Below, piece after piece: positions 1-9,097 of a DNA stretch of 53,342 bases. A program made the position numbers and the translations under genes. Position 1 is the first letter of the stretch. Each line of letters starts with the position of its first letter. Source of the DNA: Bradyrhizobium sp. (GTDB lineage Bacteria > Pseudomonadota > Alphaproteobacteria > Rhizobiales > Xanthobacteraceae); assembly GCF_027307225.1 (NCBI RefSeq), contig NZ_DAHUXJ010000145.1:1-53342 (forward strand), given 5' to 3'. The notes beneath the pieces were generated by a model. The model was not told the origin of the DNA. It ran no database searches and saw nothing but the letters and a program-made list of their open reading frames with translations.

Positions 1-141
1 TCATATTGCGGCTCCACGTTTACGAACTTCGGAATCAAAGGAGCACTAGCCAATTATATGATTCTAGTGCGGTTTAGAATTTGAAGTTCCTATGACGAGG
101 TCACCGCGAAACTGATAGGAACTTCAAATTCACCGCACTAG
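1..141. repeat. Composite hairpin repeat A+B, left part cut by window edge
   Basis: The right arm of a type A hairpin (CGAACTTCGGAATC then GGAGCACTAG, ending at 49) is followed by a 14-nt AT-rich spacer and a complete type B hairpin at 64-141. The B arms are CTAGTGCGG...TTTGAAGTTCC and GGAACTTCAAATTC...CCGCACTAG. The CTAG at 138-141 overlaps the TAG stop codon of the minus-strand ATP-grasp gene. Essentially the same composite recurs at 28013-28179 and 40073-40239. Confidence 0.9.
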
Positions 142-1385
142 GCCGCTTGATCGCGGTCTTTGCCCGCGCGAAGGAGCATCGCGGCGAACGCATCGAAGAT
201 CTTGCGCATCTGCGGCGGCTTGTAGGGAAATATCTCGGGTGAATCCATGTTGTGGACCACAGCCGTATTGTCGGCCTCGAAGATCAAGAGCTCGCCATTC
301 TTGTTCTCGGCACAATCGATCGTGAAATAATCCAGGCCCATGCGGCTCGTGATCTCGGTCAAGGCGCCCTTGTGACGCCGCGCAAAATCATGATCGAAGT
401 CGCCCATGAAGCGTTCCTCTTCGCGGCGTTTATCCGCGCTGAACGTCATGCCCGCGTTGAGGTACCAGATGTCCCAGCGGTCGGCGATGGCCATGTGGCA
501 CGCGTAGGGCTTGCCGCCGATCAGCACGACGCGGTACTTGCGGAACAAGCCATCCAGGTTGGAGTAATCGACAAAGCGGGAAACGAAGAAGACCTGCTCG
601 GAACGTTCGTTCAGGTATTGCGCGAGAGCCGCGGCATCGTCGAGCCGGACCAGGCCTACCCCGGCATGCGATCCGCGAGGCCGCGCAATGATGGGGAATT
701 TCAGTTCATCGGCGATCGAAGAAAGACCGATTCGCGATTGCGTGACCAGAGACAGCTGTTCGCGCGTCACGGCGAGCGTCGCGGGAATTTCGAGACCAGC
801 CACGCCGCGCAAAAGGCCGTGCAGCTTGTCGCGATCGAGGTGACGGATTAGCCGCGGCGGATTGAGCAGCGGCCGCGGCCAGCGCGAGGCCATCGCGTCA
901 ATCTTGCGCAACGCGTCCACGCATTCCTCGGAATCGGAGGCAATCACGATCGCCACGTCGTGTTCGGGAAGTGGCGTCGGCAGATCGACGCCGGAGACGA
1001 CGTAGAGCGTCTGCAGTTCGATGCCCGAATTTTCCAGCAGGAATTCGATCGGCGTATTGCCGCCCATGTCGATCGCGGCCGCCAGCGCCAGCACCCGCAG
1101 TTTCGGCTGTTGCGACGAGCAGGGCGACCGGTAGAGCTGATGAAAGCCGAGCACTTCCGACTGGATAGCCATGCCACCCTGCTTGTCGCCGAGCAACTGG
1201 GTGATCAGCGACAGATCGAGACCCTCGCCCGCGCCCGCCGTCCCGCTGTTCAATCGTCCGAGCAACTGGTCCCGCAGCGGACGAAGGTCGGTGCCGTCAA
1301 ACGCCATTTTCGTCAGCCGGGCAAAGCCGATCCGGTCGGCGCTCGGATGCTGCGCGAGGCCGGCCGCGGCGATGTCACGATCCAT
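138..1385 (-). CDS. ATP-grasp domain protein (RimK/glutathione-synthase-like)
   Basis: A 415-residue protein. The C-terminal two thirds looks like an ATP-grasp ligase of the RimK/glutathione-synthetase type. The lid and ATP-binding strand is FPIIARPRGSHAGVGL, and the metal-binding end is DYFTIDCAENKNGELLIFEADN. Such enzymes use ATP to join a carboxylate to an amine or thiol; the substrate here is unknown. The N-terminal part is not recognisable. The ATG at 1385 was chosen because it overlaps the last codons of the upstream gene by 11 bases, behind GGTGGAAG, which suggests translational coupling. A longer frame upstream exists but only shadows the neighbour. The TAG stop lies in the CTAG end of a hairpin repeat. 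Confidence 0.85.
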   Translation of the reverse strand: MDRDIAAAGLAQHPSADRIGFARLTKMAFDGTDLRPLRDQLLGRLNSGTAGAGEGLDLSLITQLLGDKQGGMAIQSEVLGFHQLYRSPCSSQQPKLRVLALAAAIDMGGNTPIEFLLENSGIELQTLYVVSGVDLPTPLPEHDVAIVIASDSEECVDALRKIDAMASRWPRPLLNPPRLIRHLDRDKLHGLLRGVAGLEIPATLAVTREQLSLVTQSRIGLSSIADELKFPIIARPRGSHAGVGLVRLDDAAALAQYLNERSEQVFFVSRFVDYSNLDGLFRKYRVVLIGGKPYACHMAIADRWDIWYLNAGMTFSADKRREEERFMGDFDHDFARRHKGALTEITSRMGLDYFTIDCAENKNGELLIFEADNTAVVHNMDSPEIFPYKPPQMRKIFDAFAAMLLRAGKDRDQAA

Positions 1386-2991
1386 GGGATACTTCCACCG
1401 GTTTGATTGCGAGCGGGTCCGCAAGCAGGGCTTCGAGACCGGCAATTGCGGTACCGGCATCGCCGATGGCCCGCTGCAGGTTGCGATGGGCCACATCGGC
1501 GTTCGGCGACCACGCCTCCGAGACGAGGCGCGCGCTGGCGCTGATCCGCACCGCTGCCGGCGGCGACGGATCGCAGCCCAGGGCCACCGGCTGGCCGATG
1601 AGACAGGCTTGTACCGTCGAGTCCAACTCGCCGGCATGACCGGCCAATTCACGGTAGAGTTTGCGGCATTCGGAAAGCGGCAGAACGCGGCCGCCGCGCC
1701 GAATCATGAAGGAAAAAATCGTTCGCTGCGCCAATTCTTCATCGGCGGCATCCTTCGGCCTGTCCTGCCAGGGCAAAGGAACGAGCGAGCCAGACGCCGC
1801 GATCAGCCGCTCAAGCGCTTCGCCGAAAGTGGTGAGCGCTATCTTGCGAAACGAATCCGGCACGCGGTAGTAGGCGCCGATCTCCTCGATCGCGGCTTCC
1901 CAGCGCAGCCATTGGCCAAAATTCGTCCTGACCGGAAAGCACGAGCGCAGGCTGGACCAGTTTTGCGGCCAGTCGCTGCAGTTCGAATATTCCAGGAACC
2001 CAGGAGGAACGGCGCTCGCCTCGTCGAGACGGCGGGCGAAGCTGCCTGGCACCAGCACCGCGCCGCTGAAGGGTGGGCCGGTGAAGAACTTCGATCCGGT
2101 GATAATCACCATGAAGCCGCGCTGAAGATATCGCTTGAGCCGCCCGCGGCCGAGCCGCATCTGGCAGGCATCGACGACAATCTGGACGTCGGCAGGCCAG
2201 CGCGCCGTGATCGCATCGAGGCAGGCGTCGCTCGGCGCCCGCCAGCCGAACTTCGAGGAGTCCATCACCTGAAGCAGCACCCTGCCGCCGCCACTGACGG
2301 CGCGCTCGACCGTGTCGAATACTTTCAGGTCGCTGGCGGTATGGCAGCGCGCCTCGCCCGCTTCGTCGAACAGCGGCAGCGCGACGCTCGTCACGGCCTG
2401 CGCAAGCCCGGCAATCGGCTCGCCCTTCTGGACCTGGCCGCCATTGGCGGTCGCGGCGCTGAAATGGCAGCCGCGCGCTGTGTTGACGGTTCCGCTGCCG
2501 GTCTGGTCGGCCGCGACGACCACCGTGACGAGTTCTGGGCCGAGCAGCTTGCGGGCGAGAAAGAGCGCCTGAAGCTGGGAGTCGGTACCGGAGGGAGAAA
2601 AGACGACGTCGGCAAGCGCGGGCGGAAGACCAAAATGGGTCCGCAGTTCGTCGCGCATCTCTTCGACGCGCTCGTCGAATGCTGCTTCGATCCCGATGTC
2701 GATCGCCGAACGCATCAGGTCTTCGCGCGCGGCTTGCGCGCGGTCGTAAGCGCGTTCCGAAATCGATGTTGCGGTGCTTGAGGAAAAGCTCAGGCGATCG
2801 GTGCAAGGCGTTGGCTGGCAACCATATTCGTTCAAACCGCTCGCTGCGCTCACCGTCAGGCGGGAATCGCCGCCGGCCGCCAACAGCCGCTCGAGCGGAA
2901 CGAACAGTTCAGCCATTGCGGAAGTCGATCGCGACCGCGCCGCCGCGCCGGCTTTCTCCACCACCTGCAATCGAACGCTACCGTGCAGCAT
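1375..2991 (-). CDS. PLP-dependent enzyme, fold type I
   Basis: A 538-residue protein with the layout of a fold-type-I pyridoxal-phosphate enzyme. There is a cofactor-phosphate segment FSPSGTDSQLQ near residue 145, a conserved Asp in IVVDACQMRLGRGR, and the probable Schiff-base lysine in IITGSKFFTGPPFSG. This resembles aminotransferase or cysteine-desulfurase relatives, but no specific family is identified. The ATG at 2991 has GAGG 8 bases upstream; an internal ATG at 2916 has no clear ribosome site. It is followed with an 11-base overlap by the ATP-grasp ligase, so the two products probably act in one pathway, perhaps modification of a small molecule or peptide. That function is inference. 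Confidence 0.8.
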   Translation of the reverse strand: MLHGSVRLQVVEKAGAAARSRSTSAMAELFVPLERLLAAGGDSRLTVSAASGLNEYGCQPTPCTDRLSFSSSTATSISERAYDRAQAAREDLMRSAIDIGIEAAFDERVEEMRDELRTHFGLPPALADVVFSPSGTDSQLQALFLARKLLGPELVTVVVAADQTGSGTVNTARGCHFSAATANGGQVQKGEPIAGLAQAVTSVALPLFDEAGEARCHTASDLKVFDTVERAVSGGGRVLLQVMDSSKFGWRAPSDACLDAITARWPADVQIVVDACQMRLGRGRLKRYLQRGFMVIITGSKFFTGPPFSGAVLVPGSFARRLDEASAVPPGFLEYSNCSDWPQNWSSLRSCFPVRTNFGQWLRWEAAIEEIGAYYRVPDSFRKIALTTFGEALERLIAASGSLVPLPWQDRPKDAADEELAQRTIFSFMIRRGGRVLPLSECRKLYRELAGHAGELDSTVQACLIGQPVALGCDPSPPAAVRISASARLVSEAWSPNADVAHRNLQRAIGDAGTAIAGLEALLADPLAIKPVEVSHGS

Positions 2992-3150
2992 CGCCCAGAC
3001 CTCAAGCCCCCAGCAGCTTGCCGCGGGCGATACAATAAAGAGAGCCCCGCGGCAGCTAACGTCGCGTTAACCCGCGTTAAGAGAAGTAAACAGCTATGGT
3101 TAACGAAAGCTTTATGGCGTGCAGCCGTCGGCCCCCCCAAACGATCCCTA

Positions 3151-5130
3151 TTAGCCGCCCGCCGGAAGGAAGTTGGTCAGCGTCAACTTGGACAGGATGG
3201 AAGTCGTCTGATAGGAGGCGCTCAAGGCGTTCTGAATCGCCAGAATCTGGCTTGCCACCTGCTCCGTCGAGACGTTTTCTGTGGAATCGATCATGTTCTG
3301 CAATTGGGTCTTGGTCTGGGTTTGCCGGGCGCTGGCCGCCTTCATCGAGGTCTGGGCATTGGCCAGATCGGTCTGGATATCCGAGATCTGCTGTTGCCCG
3401 GGCCGAGACGTCAGGTTGGTCGCAATGCGGGTGCTGAGCGCCGCCGCCTGCCCGGCCGAATTGGTACCGGTCGGCGATTCCGTCAGGGCGGCATAGACCG
3501 CCGTGCCCTCTAGCTGCTGGCGGATAGCCTGCTCATTGGCCTGAAGCCCATATTCGACCGAAATCCCGGAGTCGATCAGCGTGGTGGACGAGGCGCGCGG
3601 GTCCGGCGAGTTGTTTCCGGTGTACCAGGCGACCGTGTTGGCCAAGCCGTTCACGAGTTTGGTGGCGCTACTCAGCGGCGACCCCGAGACGCGCAGCGGC
3701 GGCTGGAGCGCACTGACGGTCGTGCCGGACGCGGTGTTGGTCGCGGTACCCGCGGCCTGTGAGAAGCCCAAGGCGCCAAGTGCTGCTTGCGCGTTCGGGT
3801 CCGAGGACGAGGCCGAGATCGAGAAATTGGCGGCATTTGGGGTGTTGATCGTGACGGCGCCGCCGTCGATCGACGATGGCGTCGTGGTGCCGGTGATCGA
3901 GTCGATTGCCGACAGCAGGTTGCCGACAGTGCCTGTGGTCGGGTTGATATTGTAGGTCGGCCCGGTCAACGACGTGGCCGAAGAGGTCGAAAACGTGATG
4001 GTCGTGCCGTTGATCGCGATCGCGTCGCCGTTCTGAAAGCCGGCCGAAAGCGAGGCCGTTCCTGCAGCGCCCGAGAGCAACGTCGCGCTCGTAATCGGCT
4101 GCGGCGTCGCTTGCTGGTCCTTGGCGACTGCTCCGGTCGCGCTGCTTGACGGATTGAAGAAGTCATTGCCGGCGGCCACGGCGGAAGCCGCGACCAGCGT
4201 CGTGTTGGCGAGCTTTCCGATCGCCGTGTTCAGTGCGGTGTTCAAATTCTGGGCCGTCGTGCCCGGATCGGGCACGCCGGCCGCCGTCGCGATCAAAAAA
4301 CTGCCGGTTGGCGGCGGATTCTGGGTGGTCGCCGTCAACGTAACCGACGAAGTCGTGCCGTCGGGAAGATTGAAGTTGAGCGTCACCTGATCGCCAGGAT
4401 TGGGGTTGGCCGGAAGGCTGAGCGCCACCGAGGCGGGCGAACCGGATGGCCCGGTCACCGAAGCGCCGGTCAGGTTCGACGACACTGAACTCAGCTTCAG
4501 GCCGAACGGCGAGCCGGCGGCATCTTCGGAGACCGAAAACGAGCCGGTGCTCGTGGGTGCCGTTCCCGTGACGGTCGTCGACGAGATCAGCAGGCGGCCG
4601 AGCCCGGTGGTACCGTCGGCCTGCGCGCGTTCGGCAATCAGCTGCTTCAATCCTGCCTGGGTGCCGCTGCCGTTGAGGATAGCGTCGGCGGAAGCAACCG
4701 CCGGCGTGTTGATCGCGCTGCCGGAGAAGATGTAGCGGTTGCCGACCTGGGTATTGAGAATGCCCACCATCGAGATGAGCTGGCTCTGCGCATTTGCCTG
4801 CCCGATGGTCTGTCCGGTGCTGTTGATATCCTGCGACGTGGTGGACGCGTCGCCCTGCACCGTGGTGGCGATGCTGGTCAGCGACTGTAACGCGGTGTTG
4901 GCGGCGCCGATGATCGTATTCACGTTGGTGATGGTGTCGCCAAACGCGGAGATATTCGAAAGCTGCGACCGCGCCGCGACCGCGAAGCCTTCATTGATGC
5001 CCATGCCGGCATAGGTGGTCGATTTTTCGCCGGTCGCGAGCTGGGTCGACAGGTTGGTGAGCTGGTTGTTGAGGTTCAGCACCGCCTGGCCGAACAGCGA
5101 ACCACCAAAACCGATGCTATTGATACTCAT
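3151..5130 (-). CDS. flgL: Flagellar hook-filament junction protein FlgL
   Basis: A 659-residue flagellin-type axial protein, the second junction protein between hook and filament (HAP3). The N-terminus (MSINSIGFGG, then NLNNQLTNLSTQLATGEKS) and the C-terminal helix (QTKTQLQNMIDSTENVSTEQVASQI) are the conserved flagellin D0/D1 segments. The centre is enlarged to about twice the usual FlgL length by variable Ser/Thr/Gly-rich domains. Residues about 331-460 closely match an insert in FlgE. It is the last gene of flgE-flgK-flgL, 10 bases after the flgK stop, with AGGG upstream of the ATG. FlgL is the best assignment because it directly follows flgK and keeps the junction-type termini. Confidence 0.9.
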   Translation of the reverse strand: MSINSIGFGGSLFGQAVLNLNNQLTNLSTQLATGEKSTTYAGMGINEGFAVAARSQLSNISAFGDTITNVNTIIGAANTALQSLTSIATTVQGDASTTSQDINSTGQTIGQANAQSQLISMVGILNTQVGNRYIFSGSAINTPAVASADAILNGSGTQAGLKQLIAERAQADGTTGLGRLLISSTTVTGTAPTSTGSFSVSEDAAGSPFGLKLSSVSSNLTGASVTGPSGSPASVALSLPANPNPGDQVTLNFNLPDGTTSSVTLTATTQNPPPTGSFLIATAAGVPDPGTTAQNLNTALNTAIGKLANTTLVAASAVAAGNDFFNPSSSATGAVAKDQQATPQPITSATLLSGAAGTASLSAGFQNGDAIAINGTTITFSTSSATSLTGPTYNINPTTGTVGNLLSAIDSITGTTTPSSIDGGAVTINTPNAANFSISASSSDPNAQAALGALGFSQAAGTATNTASGTTVSALQPPLRVSGSPLSSATKLVNGLANTVAWYTGNNSPDPRASSTTLIDSGISVEYGLQANEQAIRQQLEGTAVYAALTESPTGTNSAGQAAALSTRIATNLTSRPGQQQISDIQTDLANAQTSMKAASARQTQTKTQLQNMIDSTENVSTEQVASQILAIQNALSASYQTTSILSKLTLTNFLPAGG

Positions 5131-5140
5131 ATTGATCGCC

Positions 5141-7003
5141 CTACAGCTGGATTTGCATCAGAGTTGCCATCATCGACTGAACGACCGACATGCAATGCGC
5201 ATTGGCCGCATAGGAATTTTGCAGCGCGATCAGATTCGACATCTCGCTGTCGATGCTGACCTGGGAGGTCGAATTGAATTTTTGCTGCAACGTACTGACG
5301 ACGACGGCCTGGCCCTGCTGCAAGCTCGTCGCCGACGAGGCTGCGTTGGCCTGGAGGCTCAGGAACTGCTGCAAGTAATTGCCGATCGTGCCGTTGAATG
5401 GCGCGCTCGCCGACCCGAGGCCGGTTTGCGGCGAGAAGGTGAAGGTGGCCGAAGTCAATTGCGAAAACAGGAAATTGGAGCGGGTGTTGTCGCCGGCCGG
5501 CGTTTGCGGCGAGTTGTTGAAGACAGTCAGGTCCGCCGGATTGGCGAGCAGCGCCTGATTGATGCTAATACGTCCGGCAAAACCGGTCAGTTCCGAGCCG
5601 CTGCCGGTGATCGCGCCGGTATAGGGCGAGCCGGCGTCGGTGAACACCGCTAGCTGCGGGTTGCCGCTGGTCAGCGACGTCACCGTTGTCGTCGCTGACG
5701 CCGCATTGACGGTTGTTCCTCCAGTCGTGTTGAGCACCTGGAGAGTATTGCCGGAGGGATTGGAGAATTGGAGGTTGTTTGGGCCGAGCGCCGCGTTGAG
5801 CTGTGTCACGACCGAAGCCAGGCCGCCGGAGAAATTGACCCCGATGACCTGCGGATTGGCATTCGGCACATTTTTCAACGGCAGCGCGGTCGGATCGTCA
5901 ACGCGAACGATCTGGACCTGCTGCTTCGTGCCGTTGTTCGTGTAGGTCAGGCTAATAGTGTTGCCAGGCTGCAAATTGCTGAGATCAAGATTGAAGCCGG
6001 CCTGAGAGCCGGAAGTCACCGCAGTGCCTGGCGTGGTCTGATCGGAAAGCGAACTTGAAAGCGTCGCGGCCAGCTGGTCGATCTGGGTCTGCGCCTGAAC
6101 CAGGGTCTGGTCGCGCAATTGCAGATCGGCCGCGATCCGCCCCGAGGAGATCACCTGGTTTGCGACGACATCGAGATTGGCGCCGTTGGGAAGCTGGATG
6201 GTCAACGCCCCGACGCCGGATTTGGCCGGGTTTGCATTGTAGAGCGAGGCAGGGCTCAGCGTCCCCGCCGAGGTGAACGAAAACTTCGACGCCTGGCTGC
6301 CGCCAACGAGCTGAATGCCGGTATTGGTGAAAACGCTAACCTGGTTGTTGCCGGAATTGGTGACCTTGACGTCGACCAGATTCGACAGGTCGTTGATGGC
6401 GTTGTCGCGTTGATCCTCAAGCGTCGCAAGCGATGGATCGTTCGATGCCAGGCCCTGCAACTGGGTATTGATGGCCGCGATCTGGTTCAGATCCGAATTC
6501 GCCTGATTGACCGACGTTCCGATATCCTGCTCGGCGTTAGAGCGAAGGGCCTGGATGCCCTGCGACGTCGTGTTGAGCTGCTGCGCCAGTGTCTGGCCTG
6601 CTCCCAGCGCCGTGGTCTGCGCGGACAGGCCGCCGGGATTGGTCGACAGCCCCTGCAACGCGGTGGTGAAATTGTTGAACGCGGTTTCCAGCGTGCCGGT
6701 GCCTCCCGGCGTGCCGTAGACGCTTTGCAGTTGCCCGAGAATGTTCGACATCTGGTCGGCGAAACCGGCTCCGCCGGTCTCGGTGCGCAGCTGGTTCTGG
6801 ATGAACACATCGAGTTCGCGCGTGACGCCGTTGACCTGGACGGTTGCGCCGCCGGTGCCGGAGGACACTTCGATCTGGTTCGGCGTCTCGGCGATGTAGC
6901 CGGGCGTCTTGGCGTTGGCGACATTGCCGGACGTAATCGCCAGCGCGGCCTGGTTGGCGCGCAGGCCGCTCATCGCAGTGGCAAGGGCAGAACTCAAACC
7001 CAT
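5141..7003 (-). CDS. flgK: Flagellar hook-associated protein FlgK
   Basis: A 620-residue protein, HAP1, the first hook-filament junction protein. The N-terminus MGLSSALATAMSGLRANQAA with NVANAKTPGY is the typical FlgK rod/hook signature. The segment ELDVFIQNQLRTETGGAGFA and the C-terminus SEMSNLIALQNSYAANA followed by VQSMMATLMQI are also characteristic. Secretion is through the flagellar type III apparatus, without a cleaved signal. The ATG has AGGTAAAG just upstream. It lies 40 bases after flgE and 10 bases before flgL, in one transcription unit. The C-terminal NAHCM carries an uncommon cysteine. A central segment (about residues 340-430) has a fold pattern similar to part of FlgL. Confidence 0.95.
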   Translation of the reverse strand: MGLSSALATAMSGLRANQAALAITSGNVANAKTPGYIAETPNQIEVSSGTGGATVQVNGVTRELDVFIQNQLRTETGGAGFADQMSNILGQLQSVYGTPGGTGTLETAFNNFTTALQGLSTNPGGLSAQTTALGAGQTLAQQLNTTSQGIQALRSNAEQDIGTSVNQANSDLNQIAAINTQLQGLASNDPSLATLEDQRDNAINDLSNLVDVKVTNSGNNQVSVFTNTGIQLVGGSQASKFSFTSAGTLSPASLYNANPAKSGVGALTIQLPNGANLDVVANQVISSGRIAADLQLRDQTLVQAQTQIDQLAATLSSSLSDQTTPGTAVTSGSQAGFNLDLSNLQPGNTISLTYTNNGTKQQVQIVRVDDPTALPLKNVPNANPQVIGVNFSGGLASVVTQLNAALGPNNLQFSNPSGNTLQVLNTTGGTTVNAASATTTVTSLTSGNPQLAVFTDAGSPYTGAITGSGSELTGFAGRISINQALLANPADLTVFNNSPQTPAGDNTRSNFLFSQLTSATFTFSPQTGLGSASAPFNGTIGNYLQQFLSLQANAASSATSLQQGQAVVVSTLQQKFNSTSQVSIDSEMSNLIALQNSYAANAHCMSVVQSMMATLMQIQL

Positions 7004-7043
7004 CTTTACCTGCCTTGAATTAGGTCACGCCAGCCAGCGCCGA

Positions 7044-8885
7044 TCAACGCAGCACGTTCAGCAAATCTCGAACCATATCATTGGCCGTGGTGATCACCTT
7101 GGTGTTGGCCGAATACGCCTGTTGGGTCACGATCAGCTTGGTGAACTCGTCTGCGATGTCGGTGTTGGAACCTTCGATCGACGAACCCGAGATCGTTCCC
7201 GACGCCCCGATAATGGCTGGGCCGGATAGGTCCGTGGCTGCGTAGGCCGCGCCGTCGAGCGCTTTCAGGAAGTTCGTGCCGTTGAAGTGCGACAGCGTGA
7301 TCGAAGCGAGATCGATGTTCTGGCCGTTGGAGAACGTGCCGACCACAAGGCCAGAGTTGTTGATCGCAACCGACTGAAGTTGACCGGCGGCAAAGCCGTT
7401 CTGCGTGATCTGGCCGATGGTCGCCGCCCCGCTCGAGCTTGCGAACTGCGTCAGCGCGCCGGTGGAAACGTTGAAAGACAGCGCGCCCAGCGCCTGCCCG
7501 TTAACGGTCACATTGGGAATGGCGATCGATGAGCCGGTAGGCGACGCCAATGCGCCGTTGGCGTTGAAGATGAAATTGGTGCCGGTATTGACCCATTCCG
7601 TCTGGCTTCCGGACGCGGTTGTACTGTTTTGGTAAAACAGGTTCCAGGTGTCCTGGTGGCCGGCACCAAGCGAAGCGCTGTCGGTCTTGGCCCAGCGCAG
7701 TTGCAGGTTCACCGGCGTGCCCGCGGTGTTGAAAGCCGTCACCGCGCCGCCGCTGATGGATTCATTGGTGAAAGTCTGCACGTCGTTGGCCGAGACGGCG
7801 CCGGTGCCGACATTGGCGCCGGGCGCTCGCGCCAGCGTGATCGGCGGCGCGCCCAGGCCGAGTCCTCCGAGAGCGTTTGTGGTGGAGGTGGTAAGAGGGC
7901 CCGAGAGTCCGGTGGCGACGGAGATATTCAAATCCTGGACAGTACCCGTGTTCAAGGTGATCTTGCCACCCGAGACCGTCTCCGTAGCTCCGGTGATCGC
8001 GGAAATCTTGTTGAGCAGGGCACCGATATTGTCCGTGACATTGAGCTGGTTGCCGGTAGCGCCCGAAGCAACGAAATCGATCGTCGTGCCGTCGACCGTA
8101 ATGGCATCGCCGGCCTGGAAGCCGGCGGCGAGCGAGTCGGTTCCCGCCGCGCCGGACAATGCCGTGGCAGCCGTGATCGGGGCCGGCACGGCCAACTGGT
8201 TATTGACGACAGCTCCCGTGACGGAATTGTTGATCGGCGGGGCTGGCGAGCCAACCGGTAAGGGATTCTGCGCAAAATCGGAAGGATTGAGGCCGCCCGC
8301 AGCGGTAATCGTGCCGGCAAGTGCCGTAGCGCTCGCCTGGGTCTGCGGCTGGGTCGGCAGGTTCGCGGCATATTGAATGGCTGTCGTCGCCTGCGCCGGA
8401 ACGAAGTTGTTCTGGAATTGCAAAACCTGCGGCACGTTGCCGAGCGGGTTGCCGGTCTTGGGGTCGACGGCGACACCCATCAGGTAGTAGCCGGCTCCGT
8501 TCACCAGATTGCCGTTGGCATTGACCTGGAAATCGCCGCGGCGCGTGTAGTCGGTGACGCCGTTGAAAGTCGGCACGTTATCGACAAGGCCGGCCGGCTT
8601 CTGCACGTTGAAGAAGCCGTCGCCATTGATCGCGATGTTGGTCGCAACCGTCGAGCCAGAGACCGTGCCTTGCGTGGTGATGGTCTGCTGTGCATGTGCG
8701 GTAACGCCGCCGGCCACCTGTTTGTCGGGCGTCAGCGAGTCCGGGATCAGGTCCTCAAAGCTGGTATTGATGCCCTTGTAGCCGATGGTGGAGGCGTTCG
8801 CGATGTTGCCCGATATGTTCTGCAATGCGAAGGATTGCGCCTGAAGGCCGCCCACGGACGTATTAAGTGCGTCGAAGATACCCAT
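7044..8885 (-). CDS. flgE: Flagellar hook protein FlgE
   Basis: A 613-residue hook subunit, forming the universal joint between rod and filament. The N-terminal rod motif NISGNIANASTIGYKG, the TRRGDFQVNANGNLVN segment and the C-terminal helix IADEFTKLIVTQQAYSANTK are diagnostic. It is longer than enterobacterial FlgE (about 400 residues). Part of the excess is an inserted module (about residues 221-345) that is nearly duplicated in FlgL. GGAG precedes the ATG. It is the first gene of the flgEKL unit, with a sigma-54 promoter about 75 bases upstream. Confidence 0.95.
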   Translation of the reverse strand: MGIFDALNTSVGGLQAQSFALQNISGNIANASTIGYKGINTSFEDLIPDSLTPDKQVAGGVTAHAQQTITTQGTVSGSTVATNIAINGDGFFNVQKPAGLVDNVPTFNGVTDYTRRGDFQVNANGNLVNGAGYYLMGVAVDPKTGNPLGNVPQVLQFQNNFVPAQATTAIQYAANLPTQPQTQASATALAGTITAAGGLNPSDFAQNPLPVGSPAPPINNSVTGAVVNNQLAVPAPITAATALSGAAGTDSLAAGFQAGDAITVDGTTIDFVASGATGNQLNVTDNIGALLNKISAITGATETVSGGKITLNTGTVQDLNISVATGLSGPLTTSTTNALGGLGLGAPPITLARAPGANVGTGAVSANDVQTFTNESISGGAVTAFNTAGTPVNLQLRWAKTDSASLGAGHQDTWNLFYQNSTTASGSQTEWVNTGTNFIFNANGALASPTGSSIAIPNVTVNGQALGALSFNVSTGALTQFASSSGAATIGQITQNGFAAGQLQSVAINNSGLVVGTFSNGQNIDLASITLSHFNGTNFLKALDGAAYAATDLSGPAIIGASGTISGSSIEGSNTDIADEFTKLIVTQQAYSANTKVITTANDMVRDLLNVLR

Positions 8886-8959
8886 AACTTTGTCTCCACA
8901 TCCGATCCTAAGGCCGTGGCGCGGTGTGCCCGCGCATGGCCATCATCGAAGCAGACGTC

Positions 8960-8974
8960 GCAATCGCCGTGCCA
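8960..8974 (-). promoter_or_regulatory. Sigma-54 (-24/-12) promoter of flgEKL
   Basis: On the minus strand the sequence reads TTGGCACGGCGATTGCG, an almost perfect match to the sigma-54 consensus TGGCACGNNNNTTGC, with GG and GC exactly 10 bases apart. It would start RNA near 8948 and leave about 60 bases of leader before flgE. Late hook genes under sigma-54 and FlbD are the rule in Caulobacter and relatives. No activator site was assigned. Confidence 0.85.
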
Positions 8975-9006
8975 AAAGCGAGATACAAGTTATTTCAGGC
9001 ACTTAA

Positions 9007-9035
9007 ACGAAAAATCCCCGGTCCAGGGACCGGGG
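9007..9035 (-). terminator. Rho-independent terminator of msrB
   Basis: A perfect 9-bp inverted repeat (CCCCGGTCC/GGACCGGGG, 9016-9035) with a minimal loop is followed on the minus strand by ATTTTTCG. It lies 60 bases past the msrB stop and separates that gene from the flgE promoter. Confidence 0.85.
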
Positions 9036-9097
9036 CACATTTGCCGGGCGGGCAACAATTGCCGGGAGTAAAGTTCCGCGGACGGCGAAACAGATGC

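Noticed and set aside
1171..2781. A 536-residue plus-strand frame opposite the PLP enzyme
   Set aside because: Arg/Gly/Ala-rich shadow translation with no motif; the minus strand carries clear PLP-enzyme signatures.
3058..3087. GCGTTAACCCGCGTTAA as a CtrA site before the PLP gene
   Set aside because: The spacing between TTAA halves is six, not seven, and it lies in a short gap; too weak to call.
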